Shown: in pieces, positions 1-6,975 of the stretch | Numbering within the stretch: the first letter of the stretch is position 1 | Layout: each line of letters opens with the position of its first letter | Source of the DNA: a virus | Length of the DNA stretch: 26,203 nucleotides | Reading direction: 5' to 3' (one strand) | IMG/VR virus record: IMGVR_UViG_3300018481_000064 | Coordinates: 1 to 26,203 of that record | The notes under the pieces: model-generated | The model's database searches: none | What the model was told of the DNA's origin: nothing | What the model saw: the letters and a program-made list of their open reading frames with translations, nothing else | Made by a program: the position numbers and the translations under genes

Positions 1-144
1 CCTCCGCCGACCGAGGAGGAGAAGGCCAGCGTTGAATGGAAGGCGATGTGGACCCCGACCACGGGTTGGGTCAGCTTTGCTGTCATAGTGCCCGGTAGCG
101 GCGCTCCGGTGCCGACGCCTTCGTCGAAGGCGAAGCGGAAGTAG
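1..144 (+). CDS. C-terminal end of an unidentified upstream gene (partial)
   Basis: Frame 1 is open from the window edge to TAG at 142-144 and gives 47 residues beginning PPPTEEEKASVEWKAMW and ending in a proline/serine/lysine-rich tail (PTPSSKAKRK). The basic, disordered tail looks like the natural end of a protein. Its middle (TTGWVSFAVIVPGSG) is beta-like and could be the end of a small structural protein. I do not recognise the family, and the start lies outside the window. It is followed by a hairpin and a pentamer array, so transcription may be reorganised here. Real coding is likely because the frame continues from the edge, but 47 residues is weak support. Confidence 0.5.
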   Translation, partial: PPPTEEEKASVEWKAMWTPTTGWVSFAVIVPGSGAPVPTPSSKAKRK

Positions 145-167
145 GACACGGGCTCGACTGTGAAAAA

Positions 168-189
168 GGGGCAGACCGAAGTCTGCCCC
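168..189 (-). terminator. Perfect 9-bp hairpin with UUCG loop, oriented for the minus strand
   Basis: The arms GGGGCAGAC (168-176) and GTCTGCCCC (181-189) pair perfectly around a 4-base loop. In minus-sense RNA the loop is UUCG closed by C-G, the very stable C(UUCG)G tetraloop, and the stem is followed by five U (AAAAA at 163-167 on +). That is the layout of an intrinsic terminator for right-to-left transcription. In + sense RNA there is no U tract. No minus-strand gene is evident nearby, so its use is unclear. A related hairpin sits at 658-689. Confidence 0.55.
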
Positions 190-200
190 TGAAGCCTGCC

Positions 201-255
201 TTGCCAAGCGCCGCCTCGCGAGGCACCGCCAAAACATGGCTCGCCTTGCCAAGCG
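201..255. repeat. Array of 11 NNGCC-like pentamers (first copy)
   Basis: Read in steps of five from 201, the sequence gives ttgcc, aagcg, ccgcc, tcgcg, aggca, ccgcc, aaaac, atggc, tcgcc, ttgcc, aagcg. The GCC core stays in register over 55 bp, with some drift in the middle. A 13-bp exact repeat, GCCTTGCCAAGCG, occurs at 198-210 and 243-255. The array lies between the hairpin at 168-189 and the gene starting at 281. An array of the same length and period is at 693-747. Function is unknown; a protein-binding array, transcription signal or recombination spacer is possible. Confidence 0.6.
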
Positions 256-280
256 ATGAACATAACAGGGGACGTTTATT

Positions 281-658
281 ATGTCGCTGTTAGTTTTAAA
301 TGGACCGAGCATCGCGGCGGGAGAGTCGCTCTCCGATGCGGTGGACTGCACTGGTGGATGCTTGGCGCGCATCACCATGCCGCCGAGCTGGACACGCGCG
401 CCTCTGACGTTCGAGTTCTCGACCGACGGTGTGTTTTTTAACCCGATGTTTGGCATCGATGGTTTCGAGGTGACGATACAGACCATCGCGCCGGGCTCTG
501 GTGTGATCATCCCGAGCGACATTGGCCGCGCCATTGGTTTCCTGAAGGTGCGTTCTGGCACGCGTGGCAATCCTATCCCGCAGGAAAGCGCGCGCGCATT
601 CGCTGTGGCGATAGTGGTGGACGAGGACGCGGCGATTGATCCGGATTTTGGGCGGTAA
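281..658 (+). CDS. Small beta-rich hypothetical phage protein
   Basis: This encodes 125 residues, starting MSLLVLNGPSIAAGESLSD. The start is supported by an AGGGGAC ribosome binding site at 267-273. The protein has no signal peptide or membrane segment. It is rich in predicted short strands with Gly and Pro turns (LTFEFSTDGVFFNPMFG, GFLKVRSGTRGNP) and has an acidic C-terminus (VVDEDAAIDPDFGR). This pattern fits a small virion or decoration protein, but I cannot name a family. It stands alone between two hairpin-plus-pentamer elements, immediately upstream of the portal gene. In phages of this layout the spot lies between terminase and portal. Coding confidence is high; function is unknown. 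Confidence 0.75.
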   Translation: MSLLVLNGPSIAAGESLSDAVDCTGGCLARITMPPSWTRAPLTFEFSTDGVFFNPMFGIDGFEVTIQTIAPGSGVIIPSDIGRAIGFLKVRSGTRGNPIPQESARAFAVAIVVDEDAAIDPDFGR

Positions 659-689
659 CGAAGGGGCGGACCGAAGCCCACCCCTTCGT
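658..689 (-). terminator. 14-bp hairpin that pairs fully only in minus-sense RNA
   Basis: The arms acgaagggg (658-666) and ccccttcgt (681-689) enclose a core related to the hairpin at 168-189. In minus-sense RNA the stem is 14 continuous pairs, including two G-U wobbles, closed by C(UUCG)G. In + sense RNA the two wobble positions become C-A and A-C mismatches. It overlaps the last base of the TAA stop of the preceding gene. No U tract follows in either direction, so it may be a processing or structural element rather than a true terminator. Confidence 0.45.
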
Positions 690-692
690 CGG

Positions 693-747
693 TTGCCATG
701 CCTAGCCTTGACTTACCGAGCCACGGCTTGCCACGACAAGCCTTACC
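693..747. repeat. Array of 11 NNGCC-like pentamers (second copy)
   Basis: From 693 in steps of five: ttgcc, atgcc, tagcc, ttgac, ttacc, gagcc, acggc, ttgcc, acgac, aagcc, ttacc. The array is 55 bp long, like the one at 201-255, and again sits between a hairpin and the start of the next gene, here the portal gene at 798. The repeat is not coding in the + direction because it follows a stop and precedes the supported start. The same unit order (hairpin, array, gene) occurs twice within 800 bp. Confidence 0.6.
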
Positions 748-797
748 GTGAATGCCGCCGAAGCAGCAACCATCACTTGTACCAAGGGCGCTGACCG

Positions 798-3700
798 ATG
801 GGCTACCAATTTCTCGCTGACACGTTCACAAATTTTTTGAGCGGTCTTGGCGTCTTCGGGCGCGACAAGATGACAGCGTTCAATTACTCGCGTCCGATCT
901 GGACTCGCGAGCAACTGGAAGCCGCGTTCACGTCGGACTGGATCGCGCGCAAGGCAATCAGCATTCCCGCGCATGACGCGACGCGTGAGTGGCGCGCGTG
1001 GCAGGCGAAGGCCGAGCAGATCGAGCTGATCGAGGAGACCGAGAACCGTTTGCAGATACAGCTCAAGCTGCAGCAGGCGCTGACCAAGGCGCGCCTCTAT
1101 GGTGGGTGCTGCATGCTGATCGGTGTCGAGGGCGACCTGTCGAGCGAGCTTGATCCGGAGACGATCAAGAAAGACGGCTTGCAGTTCGTGCATCTGCTCG
1201 CGCCGCATCAGCTGGTGATCGAGGAGCTGGTGAAGGACATCGCCGATCCGTTCTACGGGCAGCCGCGTTTCTACACGGTGTACGACGACACGCAGAAGTA
1301 CGGCAGCGTGAAGATACATCCGAGCCGCATGGTGCGCCTGATTGGCTCTGACACGCCCGACCCGTTGCAGAATTTCGGGTGGGGCGATCCTGTGATGCAG
1401 ATGATCCACGATGCGGTGAGCGCTGCAGGCACGGTGACGCAGAGCGTTGCGGCGATGATCGGCGAAGCCAAGTTCGACGTGATCAAGATACCCGGCCTCA
1501 CTGAAATCTTTTCGACGACCGATGGCACCAACCGTCTGGTGAAGCGCTTCAGCGAGGCGAACGTCGCCAAGAGCGTGATCAATGCGGTGGTGCTGGACGC
1601 TGAGGAAGAGTGGGAGCGCATCGGCGTTAACTTCGGCGGCATGCCAGAAATTCTGCAGATGTATTTGCAGATCGCGGCGGGCGCTGCCGACATTCCCGCG
1701 ACGCGTTTCCTTGGGCGCTCTCCTGCGGGACTGAACGCGACCGGCGACAGCGACTTGATCAATTACTATGACCGCATCGCCAGCGATCAAGAGCTGCGCT
1801 TGTCACCGGCGCTGGAGCGTTTGGACAAGGCGATCATCCGCAGCGCGCTGGGTTCGAGCGATCCGGATATTTACTACGAGTGGAATTCGCTGTGGCAAAC
1901 GACGGAGGCGGAGAAGGCGACCATTGCCAAGCAGAAGGCCGACGCAGCGAAGGTTGACGTTGACACCGGGCTGGTGCCGTTCACCGCATTGGTGAAGGGA
2001 CGCTGCAACCAGCTGATCGAGGACGGCACCTATCCGGGGCTTGAGGCGGCGATAGCGGAAGCCGAGGCGGCAGGCGAGATGCCGGAAGAGTCACCGGCGA
2101 TGATCATGCTGGCGAAGCAGGCCGAGAACGATCTTGCTGCGCAGGAAGACGACGACGACGACATGCCGTTCGGCAAGAAGCCTCCGCCGAAGAAGAAGGC
2201 GAACGGCAACGGCAAGTACGCAGACAGCGGAGGGAGTCGTATCATCATCCCTTTCGGAGATCGGCTCGTCCCGTGGGATGAGTCGCTTCACCCGAGAGAC
2301 GAAGAAGGCAAGTTCACCAGCGGCGGCAGCGCCGAGTTTGTTTCGCCGAGCGTCAAGAGCGGGCTGGACTTCAAGCGTGCTGAGAAAGAGCTTGGGTCAC
2401 GACAGCAGACGCGGCTGCGCGCCGCATCGCGAGACATCAATGACAAGCTCGGCATCGCTGGCGCGCGCGAGGTTGACATCATCGCGGCGTCTGGAAAAGA
2501 CGAGGCTGTGAACTCGATCATGTCGCGGACCGACGCCGACTGGAACAGGACGGTGCTGTCTGCGGTTATGAAGGGGCACCTTGCCGATCAGAAATCGGTG
2601 CTGGTGTTTCAGCAGCAGGAGCGCGGCGTTGGCGTGCTGGCGCAGTTCGAGGCGACCGGCCCGCTCAACACGATCCACAAGAACCTGTTGAAGGACGGCA
2701 TTGAGAACCACACGGTCGTGCCACACGAAACCGGCGCGACGATCTACATGGTGAGCCTCGACGGCTCGAACCTTGCAGACATGAACAAGGCGGCGGAACG
2801 CTATGGCAAAGGAAACCCGCTCTACTACCAAACCGGACGCGCCGAATTCATCGGCGACTTCGAGTACGACAAAGGATCGGACCGCGAGCAAAGAGACCGC
2901 GCGCGACGTGTTTATGAAAGCATCATTGAGCAATCCTCGGTTGAGGAGGCTGAATCCGTCTGGCAAGACGTTCACAATTATTGGAGCGCGCCCGCCGACC
3001 AAGCCGGGTACGACCTGACGCCGACGGCGATCCTCGCCGAGCATCCCAACGTCAAGCCCAACTCCGTCAACGTCACCGACGCGGCATTGCTGATCAACGG
3101 CAGGGCTGGCGAGATACTGAAGCGCGACGTTGGCGTCGAGAGCATCGACGAGAACAACACCACCGAAGAGATCGACGAGTACCTTGCCAACGTGATCAAG
3201 CTTGAGCTGCGCGAGGGACTGATCGGCGGCGCGTCGGGCGAACACTGGTACGACAACACGATCAAGGAAGCGATGCAGATCGCCGAGGGCATCTATCCCG
3301 GCATGGCGACCGATCCGCATAAGCGCTTCATGTACACGACGGCGCTGGCGATCACGTCACAGGGCGAGACGGTGGGGCGCAACGTCGAGCTGGCCGATCA
3401 GGCCTACACGCATTTCCTTGAGCATGGCGTTTTCCCGACCGACCTGAAGGCGAAGAAGGCGAGCATCCGGGGCAACCTGAAGAAGGTGAACGAGGCCATC
3501 GCCGAGTTCGGTGGCGGTGAGAAGGGCATCGCCAAGCTGCGCGAGTTCTTCAACACGCAGATGACCGCGCGCGAGCTGACAGCGGCGACCGGCGTCGAGC
3601 CCGGCGCAACATTGAAGGACGACATTGTGTACGGTTCGGCGATGCTGGGCCCGAAGATCGGGCAGGGGTTTTATCAGAACCTGAACGGCAATTTCACACC

Positions 3701-4223
3701 GATCACGATGGACCTGTGGTTCATGCGCGGATGGGGCCGCATCACCAACACGGGCGTGCAAGACACCGATATGGTCGATCAGCTGGAGCGGGTTGACCGC
3801 GCGCTGAACGAGGCAGGCATTCCGGTCGAGGCGGATCGTGACGCGACGATCAAGGTTGCGCGTGACATTTATGAGCAGCACGAAAAGGACTACGCCGCGC
3901 ATCAGGACGAGTACGACAGCGGCGAGCGCGAGAAGAGCGAGCTGGTGCTGGCGTCCGAGCGTCTGGTGCTTTACGCCGACGGCAAGATGGTGGAGCAGCC
4001 GAAGAACGGATCGCAGCGCAAGTGGATCACCGGCGTGTTCAATCGCGCGCTGGAGAAATTGAAGGAGGATCACAACCTCGATCTGACTCCTGCGGGCGCG
4101 CAGGCGACGTGGTGGTGGCCGGAGAAAATTCTTTGGGAGAGCATGGGTGTGCGCGGCAAGAAGCGTGACACCGATTATGCGAAGTCGCTGCGTGAGCTGG
4201 CACAGAAGAAGGGCGTCCGATGA
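798..4223 (+). CDS. Phage portal protein (DUF1073/Acb1-N family) with a large C-terminal cargo extension
   Basis: This encodes 1141 residues, more than twice the usual portal length. Residues 1-440 match the DUF1073 portal family: an N-terminal region with SDWIARKAISIPAHDATREW (46-65), the ARLYGGCCMLIGV segment, and PATRFLGRSPAGLNATGDSD (300-319). Portals form the dodecameric DNA channel at the head vertex. An acidic run and a lysine/proline hinge (450-473) lead to the linker WDESLHPRDEEGKFTSGG (493-510). Residues 515-690 form an alpha/beta region I cannot assign. Residues 815-1010 look like an HhH-GPD DNA glycosylase: GPKIG with K953, then TMDLW with D972, exactly 19 residues apart, the spacing of K249 and D268 in human OGG1. 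The start follows a weak AAGGG. The stop overlaps the next gene by ATGA. Portal assignment is firm; the glycosylase call is inference. Confidence 0.9.
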   Translation: MGYQFLADTFTNFLSGLGVFGRDKMTAFNYSRPIWTREQLEAAFTSDWIARKAISIPAHDATREWRAWQAKAEQIELIEETENRLQIQLKLQQALTKARLYGGCCMLIGVEGDLSSELDPETIKKDGLQFVHLLAPHQLVIEELVKDIADPFYGQPRFYTVYDDTQKYGSVKIHPSRMVRLIGSDTPDPLQNFGWGDPVMQMIHDAVSAAGTVTQSVAAMIGEAKFDVIKIPGLTEIFSTTDGTNRLVKRFSEANVAKSVINAVVLDAEEEWERIGVNFGGMPEILQMYLQIAAGAADIPATRFLGRSPAGLNATGDSDLINYYDRIASDQELRLSPALERLDKAIIRSALGSSDPDIYYEWNSLWQTTEAEKATIAKQKADAAKVDVDTGLVPFTALVKGRCNQLIEDGTYPGLEAAIAEAEAAGEMPEESPAMIMLAKQAENDLAAQEDDDDDMPFGKKPPPKKKANGNGKYADSGGSRIIIPFGDRLVPWDESLHPRDEEGKFTSGGSAEFVSPSVKSGLDFKRAEKELGSRQQTRLRAASRDINDKLGIAGAREVDIIAASGKDEAVNSIMSRTDADWNRTVLSAVMKGHLADQKSVLVFQQQERGVGVLAQFEATGPLNTIHKNLLKDGIENHTVVPHETGATIYMVSLDGSNLADMNKAAERYGKGNPLYYQTGRAEFIGDFEYDKGSDREQRDRARRVYESIIEQSSVEEAESVWQDVHNYWSAPADQAGYDLTPTAILAEHPNVKPNSVNVTDAALLINGRAGEILKRDVGVESIDENNTTEEIDEYLANVIKLELREGLIGGASGEHWYDNTIKEAMQIAEGIYPGMATDPHKRFMYTTALAITSQGETVGRNVELADQAYTHFLEHGVFPTDLKAKKASIRGNLKKVNEAIAEFGGGEKGIAKLREFFNTQMTARELTAATGVEPGATLKDDIVYGSAMLGPKIGQGFYQNLNGNFTPITMDLWFMRGWGRITNTGVQDTDMVDQLERVDRALNEAGIPVEADRDATIKVARDIYEQHEKDYAAHQDEYDSGEREKSELVLASERLVLYADGKMVEQPKNGSQRKWITGVFNRALEKLKEDHNLDLTPAGAQATWWWPEKILWESMGVRGKKRDTDYAKSLRELAQKKGVR
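2274..2327 (+). other. HPRDxEGKFTSGG linker, copy 1 (in portal extension)
   Basis: Codes WDESLHPRDEEGKFTSGG, residues 493-510 of the portal fusion. It is identical in amino acids to copy 2 at 4382-4435, although 8 of the 18 codons differ synonymously. It marks the junction between the portal body and the cargo domains. Confidence 0.8.
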
Positions 4224-5908
4224 GAGGCACGCCGCACTTCACGCCGTGGTCGGAAGACCCTGATCCGCCAGACTACTGGGGCGACGACGACTACGCGCGC
4301 ATGCGCAGGCGGCTGCGGAGGTTCTTTGATGGCGACCTGAGTGTGCAGGACGCGCTGGTGCGTTTGCGTGACAGGCGCGGGTGGGATGAAAGCCTGCATC
4401 CGCGCGACGAGGAAGGGAAGTTCACCAGCGGTGGCGGCGGGCTGTTGAGCGGCACGCGCGCGCGCGTAAGCGACGAGCAACAGCAAAAGTTTTACGAGGC
4501 CATCGAAGATGCTCCGGTCACCGAAGGCATCGAGGCAGCGGAAGAAAACTGGCGCGGCGGCATCGCTGACTTCGGCGATCCGACGGCTGCGTTGGATGTA
4601 CAAGCGATGGAAGGCTACTTTGATTATCGCTCGCACCTTGAGGAGGCAGCGCGCGAGAACCTCGGCGAGGAGTTTCCGGTCTACCGTTTGATGAAGCGTG
4701 AACAGCTGGAGGACTGGCAGAACGGTGCCGACATCGACCCCATCGCAACGTCGCTGAACCCGGAATTCTCCGAGAAATTCGCCAACTTCGCCGCGTTCGA
4801 CAAGACCAAGGCGCAGGACAGGATATTGGTGCGCATCATGGCGACGCCTGCATCCATTGTGATGCGTGGCGCGCGTGAGGAAAGCGAGATCGTGATCAAC
4901 CCGAACGAGATATCGGGAGACACGCTCGTCGAGGTGCCACGGTCGCTGCCGAGCAGCGACCCCATTGCCGAGGCGATGACGCGCGAGGAGATCAAGCGTC
5001 ACAACGAGCTGGAGGAAAAATACGAAACGCTGAACGAGCTGGAGCGTCAGGAGTTCGGCGAACTGGAGAAGAAGTTCGAGCTGCGTTGGAAGCTGCACAA
5101 CGAAAAGCTGGAGGCCGAGCGCACTGCCAAGGAAGAGGCGTGGCGCGCCGACAACCTGAAGAAGCTGGCGAACCAAGTTGCGAAGGATTTGGACTTCGAT
5201 CCATCGCGCATAGACATCGTCGCGGGCACGCGCGAGTTCGAGGTGAACGGTGTGAAGCACACCGCAGCGGGTGACGCGGACATCTACAACAAGAAATATC
5301 CGGGCCGCATCCGTTTGTACAAGGATCATCTCGACGGATCGAACGTGGCCGGTGTGACGGCACACGAGATCGAGCATTTCAAATTTGAGGATGCGCTGAA
5401 GGCGTACCGCGAAGACTCCGCCAAGATGAAGGCTGATCCCGGACCCGCGCCTGATCCAACTCACGAACGGTGGTGGGGCAAGCGTGGCGGTACGTCGGCA
5501 ATGATGACTCCGGACGGGGCCCTGCGCCCTCCCTACGACAAGAAATATCCGTACTACACCGCGCTGCATGAGGCGTTGTATGCGCCCCCGATGGGTGACT
5601 TTGCCGACGGTGACGGCGTGTCGAAGTACAGCGCCGAGTACTGGCAGGGATGGAAGGGTGGCCAGATCAACACCGAGATCGCTTTGCATGAGACGCTCGC
5701 CGAGATGGCGAAGGCGAAATACCTGACGGGAAAATTCCCCGAGCATTTCGGTTATTCGCCGATCATCAGTGAGCGCAAGCAGGCTGCGCCAGCGGATGCG
5801 CCGGACTACGTCGAGAAGCTTGGCAACAAGACGCGTGGCACGAAGGTGTGGCGCAACCTGTTTCGCACGGTGGACCGCATCTACAAGCAGCGGAGCAAAA
5901 AGCAGTGA
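4220..5908 (+). CDS. Linker-tagged ADP-ribosyltransferase plus HExxH metallopeptidase-like protein
   Basis: This encodes 562 residues and overlaps the portal stop by ATGA. After a charged 54-residue head comes the linker WDESLHPRDEEGKFTSGG (55-72). Residues 150-240 fit an R-S-E class ADP-ribosyltransferase: FPVYRLM with R156, IATSLN with S178, and EESEIVINP giving an ExE pair (E221, E223). A coiled coil spans about 252-312. Residues 330-505 resemble a zinc peptidase: TAHEIEHFKFED has HExxH (382-386), and INTEIALHETLAEMA (483-497) offers a downstream glutamate ligand. The substrates are unknown. By family knowledge, ART domains attached to phage head genes can be packaged and modify host proteins on entry. 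Delivery here is inferred from the shared linker and the location next to portal and MuF genes. Alternative: only one of the two domains is active. Confidence 0.8.
   Translation: MRGTPHFTPWSEDPDPPDYWGDDDYARMRRRLRRFFDGDLSVQDALVRLRDRRGWDESLHPRDEEGKFTSGGGGLLSGTRARVSDEQQQKFYEAIEDAPVTEGIEAAEENWRGGIADFGDPTAALDVQAMEGYFDYRSHLEEAARENLGEEFPVYRLMKREQLEDWQNGADIDPIATSLNPEFSEKFANFAAFDKTKAQDRILVRIMATPASIVMRGAREESEIVINPNEISGDTLVEVPRSLPSSDPIAEAMTREEIKRHNELEEKYETLNELERQEFGELEKKFELRWKLHNEKLEAERTAKEEAWRADNLKKLANQVAKDLDFDPSRIDIVAGTREFEVNGVKHTAAGDADIYNKKYPGRIRLYKDHLDGSNVAGVTAHEIEHFKFEDALKAYREDSAKMKADPGPAPDPTHERWWGKRGGTSAMMTPDGALRPPYDKKYPYYTALHEALYAPPMGDFADGDGVSKYSAEYWQGWKGGQINTEIALHETLAEMAKAKYLTGKFPEHFGYSPIISERKQAAPADAPDYVEKLGNKTRGTKVWRNLFRTVDRIYKQRSKKQ
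4382..4435 (+). other. HPRDxEGKFTSGG linker, copy 2 (in ART/peptidase protein)
   Basis: Codes WDESLHPRDEEGKFTSGG, residues 55-72, directly after a short charged head domain. Amino acids are identical to copy 1 and 15 of 18 match copy 3 at 6064-6117, while the nucleotide sequences have drifted at silent positions. Confidence 0.8.
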
Positions 5909-6975
5909 TCGAGCAAGGCACGGTCGATGGCCAGCTCGCAACGCTGGCGTATGTCAACGACGACATCGAGCCGGTGGACAAAGCCGACGCGACGATGATC
6001 GTTGCGTTGCTGGAGGATGGCCGCAAGCTGTTCCTCAAGGTGCCCGGCGATCTGCGTGACGCGTGGAACGAGGCGCTGCACCCGCGCGACCCGGAAGGAA
6101 AATTCACCTCCGGCGGGACTGGTGAACACACGACAACGTCGGGCCACGTGTCAAACGCGGCGGCGTTGTTCAAGCCCACGACCAAGACGGCCGACGAGCT
6201 TCTCGCCGAGGTGCCGGGCGCGGACGAAGCGGTGGCGCGCGCGAGACACAGGTTGATGGGTGTGGTGGAGACCGACAAGCCGGTGTCGGAAGGCGGGTTC
6301 AAGCAGGCCGATGGGACCTACACGCCGGAGCGCGCCGCGCTGCACGAGAAGATCGTCAGCCAGTACATCAACGAGGACACCATCAAGAAATTCTCGCCGG
6401 AGCCCGGCGAGAGCCCGGTGCTGACGATCCTTGGCGGACGCGGCGGCTCGGGCAAGGGCTGGCTGACCCGCAAGGACGGGCCGATAGACTCAAGCAAGTC
6501 GATGGTGATCGACAACGACGAGGTGAAGGGCAAGCTGCCGGAATATTCCGGATGGAACGCGGCGCAGCTGCACGAGGAGGCGAGCGACATTGTCGCGATG
6601 ATCGACCGGCGCGCCGGAGCGCTCGGGCTCAACGTGGTGCTGGATGGCACGCTGAAGAGCAGCAGCATTCTTAAGCGGATCGAGGTATACCAAGCGCCGC
6701 CGAGCCACGAGTATGAGCTGGAAGGTTTCTACATGTACGCCAGCCCGGAGACGGCGGCGCGCCGTGCGCTGAGCCGGTTCAAGACCAAGAAGGGAGATTT
6801 CTCCGGGCGCTTCGTTCCGCCCGAGGTGATCCTTGGCAATACCAAGAACGAAAGCAACTTCGACGCGATGACGCCGAGCTTCAGAAGGTGGGAAGTGTAT
6901 GACAACGACGAAGAAGGCAGAAACGAACCGAGACTTGTCCAGCGCGGCGGGCGGCTACGTCAACGCAAACGGTGA
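5905..6975 (+). CDS. Linker-tagged zeta-toxin-like kinase
   Basis: This encodes 356 residues if started at GTG 5905, which overlaps the upstream TGA (GTGA) and has CGGAG at 5891-5895. An ATG at 5848 in the same frame would add 19 residues and overlap 61 bases. GTG is preferred because it puts the linker at residues 54-71, matching residues 55-72 of the preceding protein. The linker reads WNEALHPRDPEGKFTSGG. The zeta kinase features follow: Walker A GGRGGSGKG (177-185, K184), VIDNDEVKGKLPEY (D203/D205), LHEEASDI (222-229), VVLDGTL (245-251) and SGRFVPPEVI with R302. Zeta kinases phosphorylate UDP-N-acetylglucosamine or other nucleotide-linked substrates and are toxic. No epsilon-like antitoxin is visible next to it, which suits a late, virion-delivered role. 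The last 77 bases overlap the next gene. Confidence 0.85.
   Translation: MIEQGTVDGQLATLAYVNDDIEPVDKADATMIVALLEDGRKLFLKVPGDLRDAWNEALHPRDPEGKFTSGGTGEHTTTSGHVSNAAALFKPTTKTADELLAEVPGADEAVARARHRLMGVVETDKPVSEGGFKQADGTYTPERAALHEKIVSQYINEDTIKKFSPEPGESPVLTILGGRGGSGKGWLTRKDGPIDSSKSMVIDNDEVKGKLPEYSGWNAAQLHEEASDIVAMIDRRAGALGLNVVLDGTLKSSSILKRIEVYQAPPSHEYELEGFYMYASPETAARRALSRFKTKKGDFSGRFVPPEVILGNTKNESNFDAMTPSFRRWEVYDNDEEGRNEPRLVQRGGRLRQRKR
6064..6117 (+). other. HPRDxEGKFTSGG linker, copy 3 (in zeta kinase protein)
   Basis: Codes WNEALHPRDPEGKFTSGG. Three residues differ from copies 1 and 2 (N, A and P), and the HPRD and EGKFTSGG cores are kept. It separates a 53-residue head from the kinase part. Confidence 0.8.

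Noticed and set aside
702-1790. Long minus-strand open frame of 362 residues opposite the portal gene
   Set aside because: It is Arg/His/Leu-rich without domain features, and lies opposite a clear portal coding frame; GC-rich coding DNA produces such frames. The same applies to minus frames at 2397-3320, 3357-4073, 4175-5941, 11719-12519 and 15045-16838.
5848-5904. Earlier ATG for the zeta kinase gene
   Set aside because: It would overlap the previous gene by 61 bases; GTG 5905 has a ribosome binding site, a GTGA junction, and aligns the linker position with the preceding protein.
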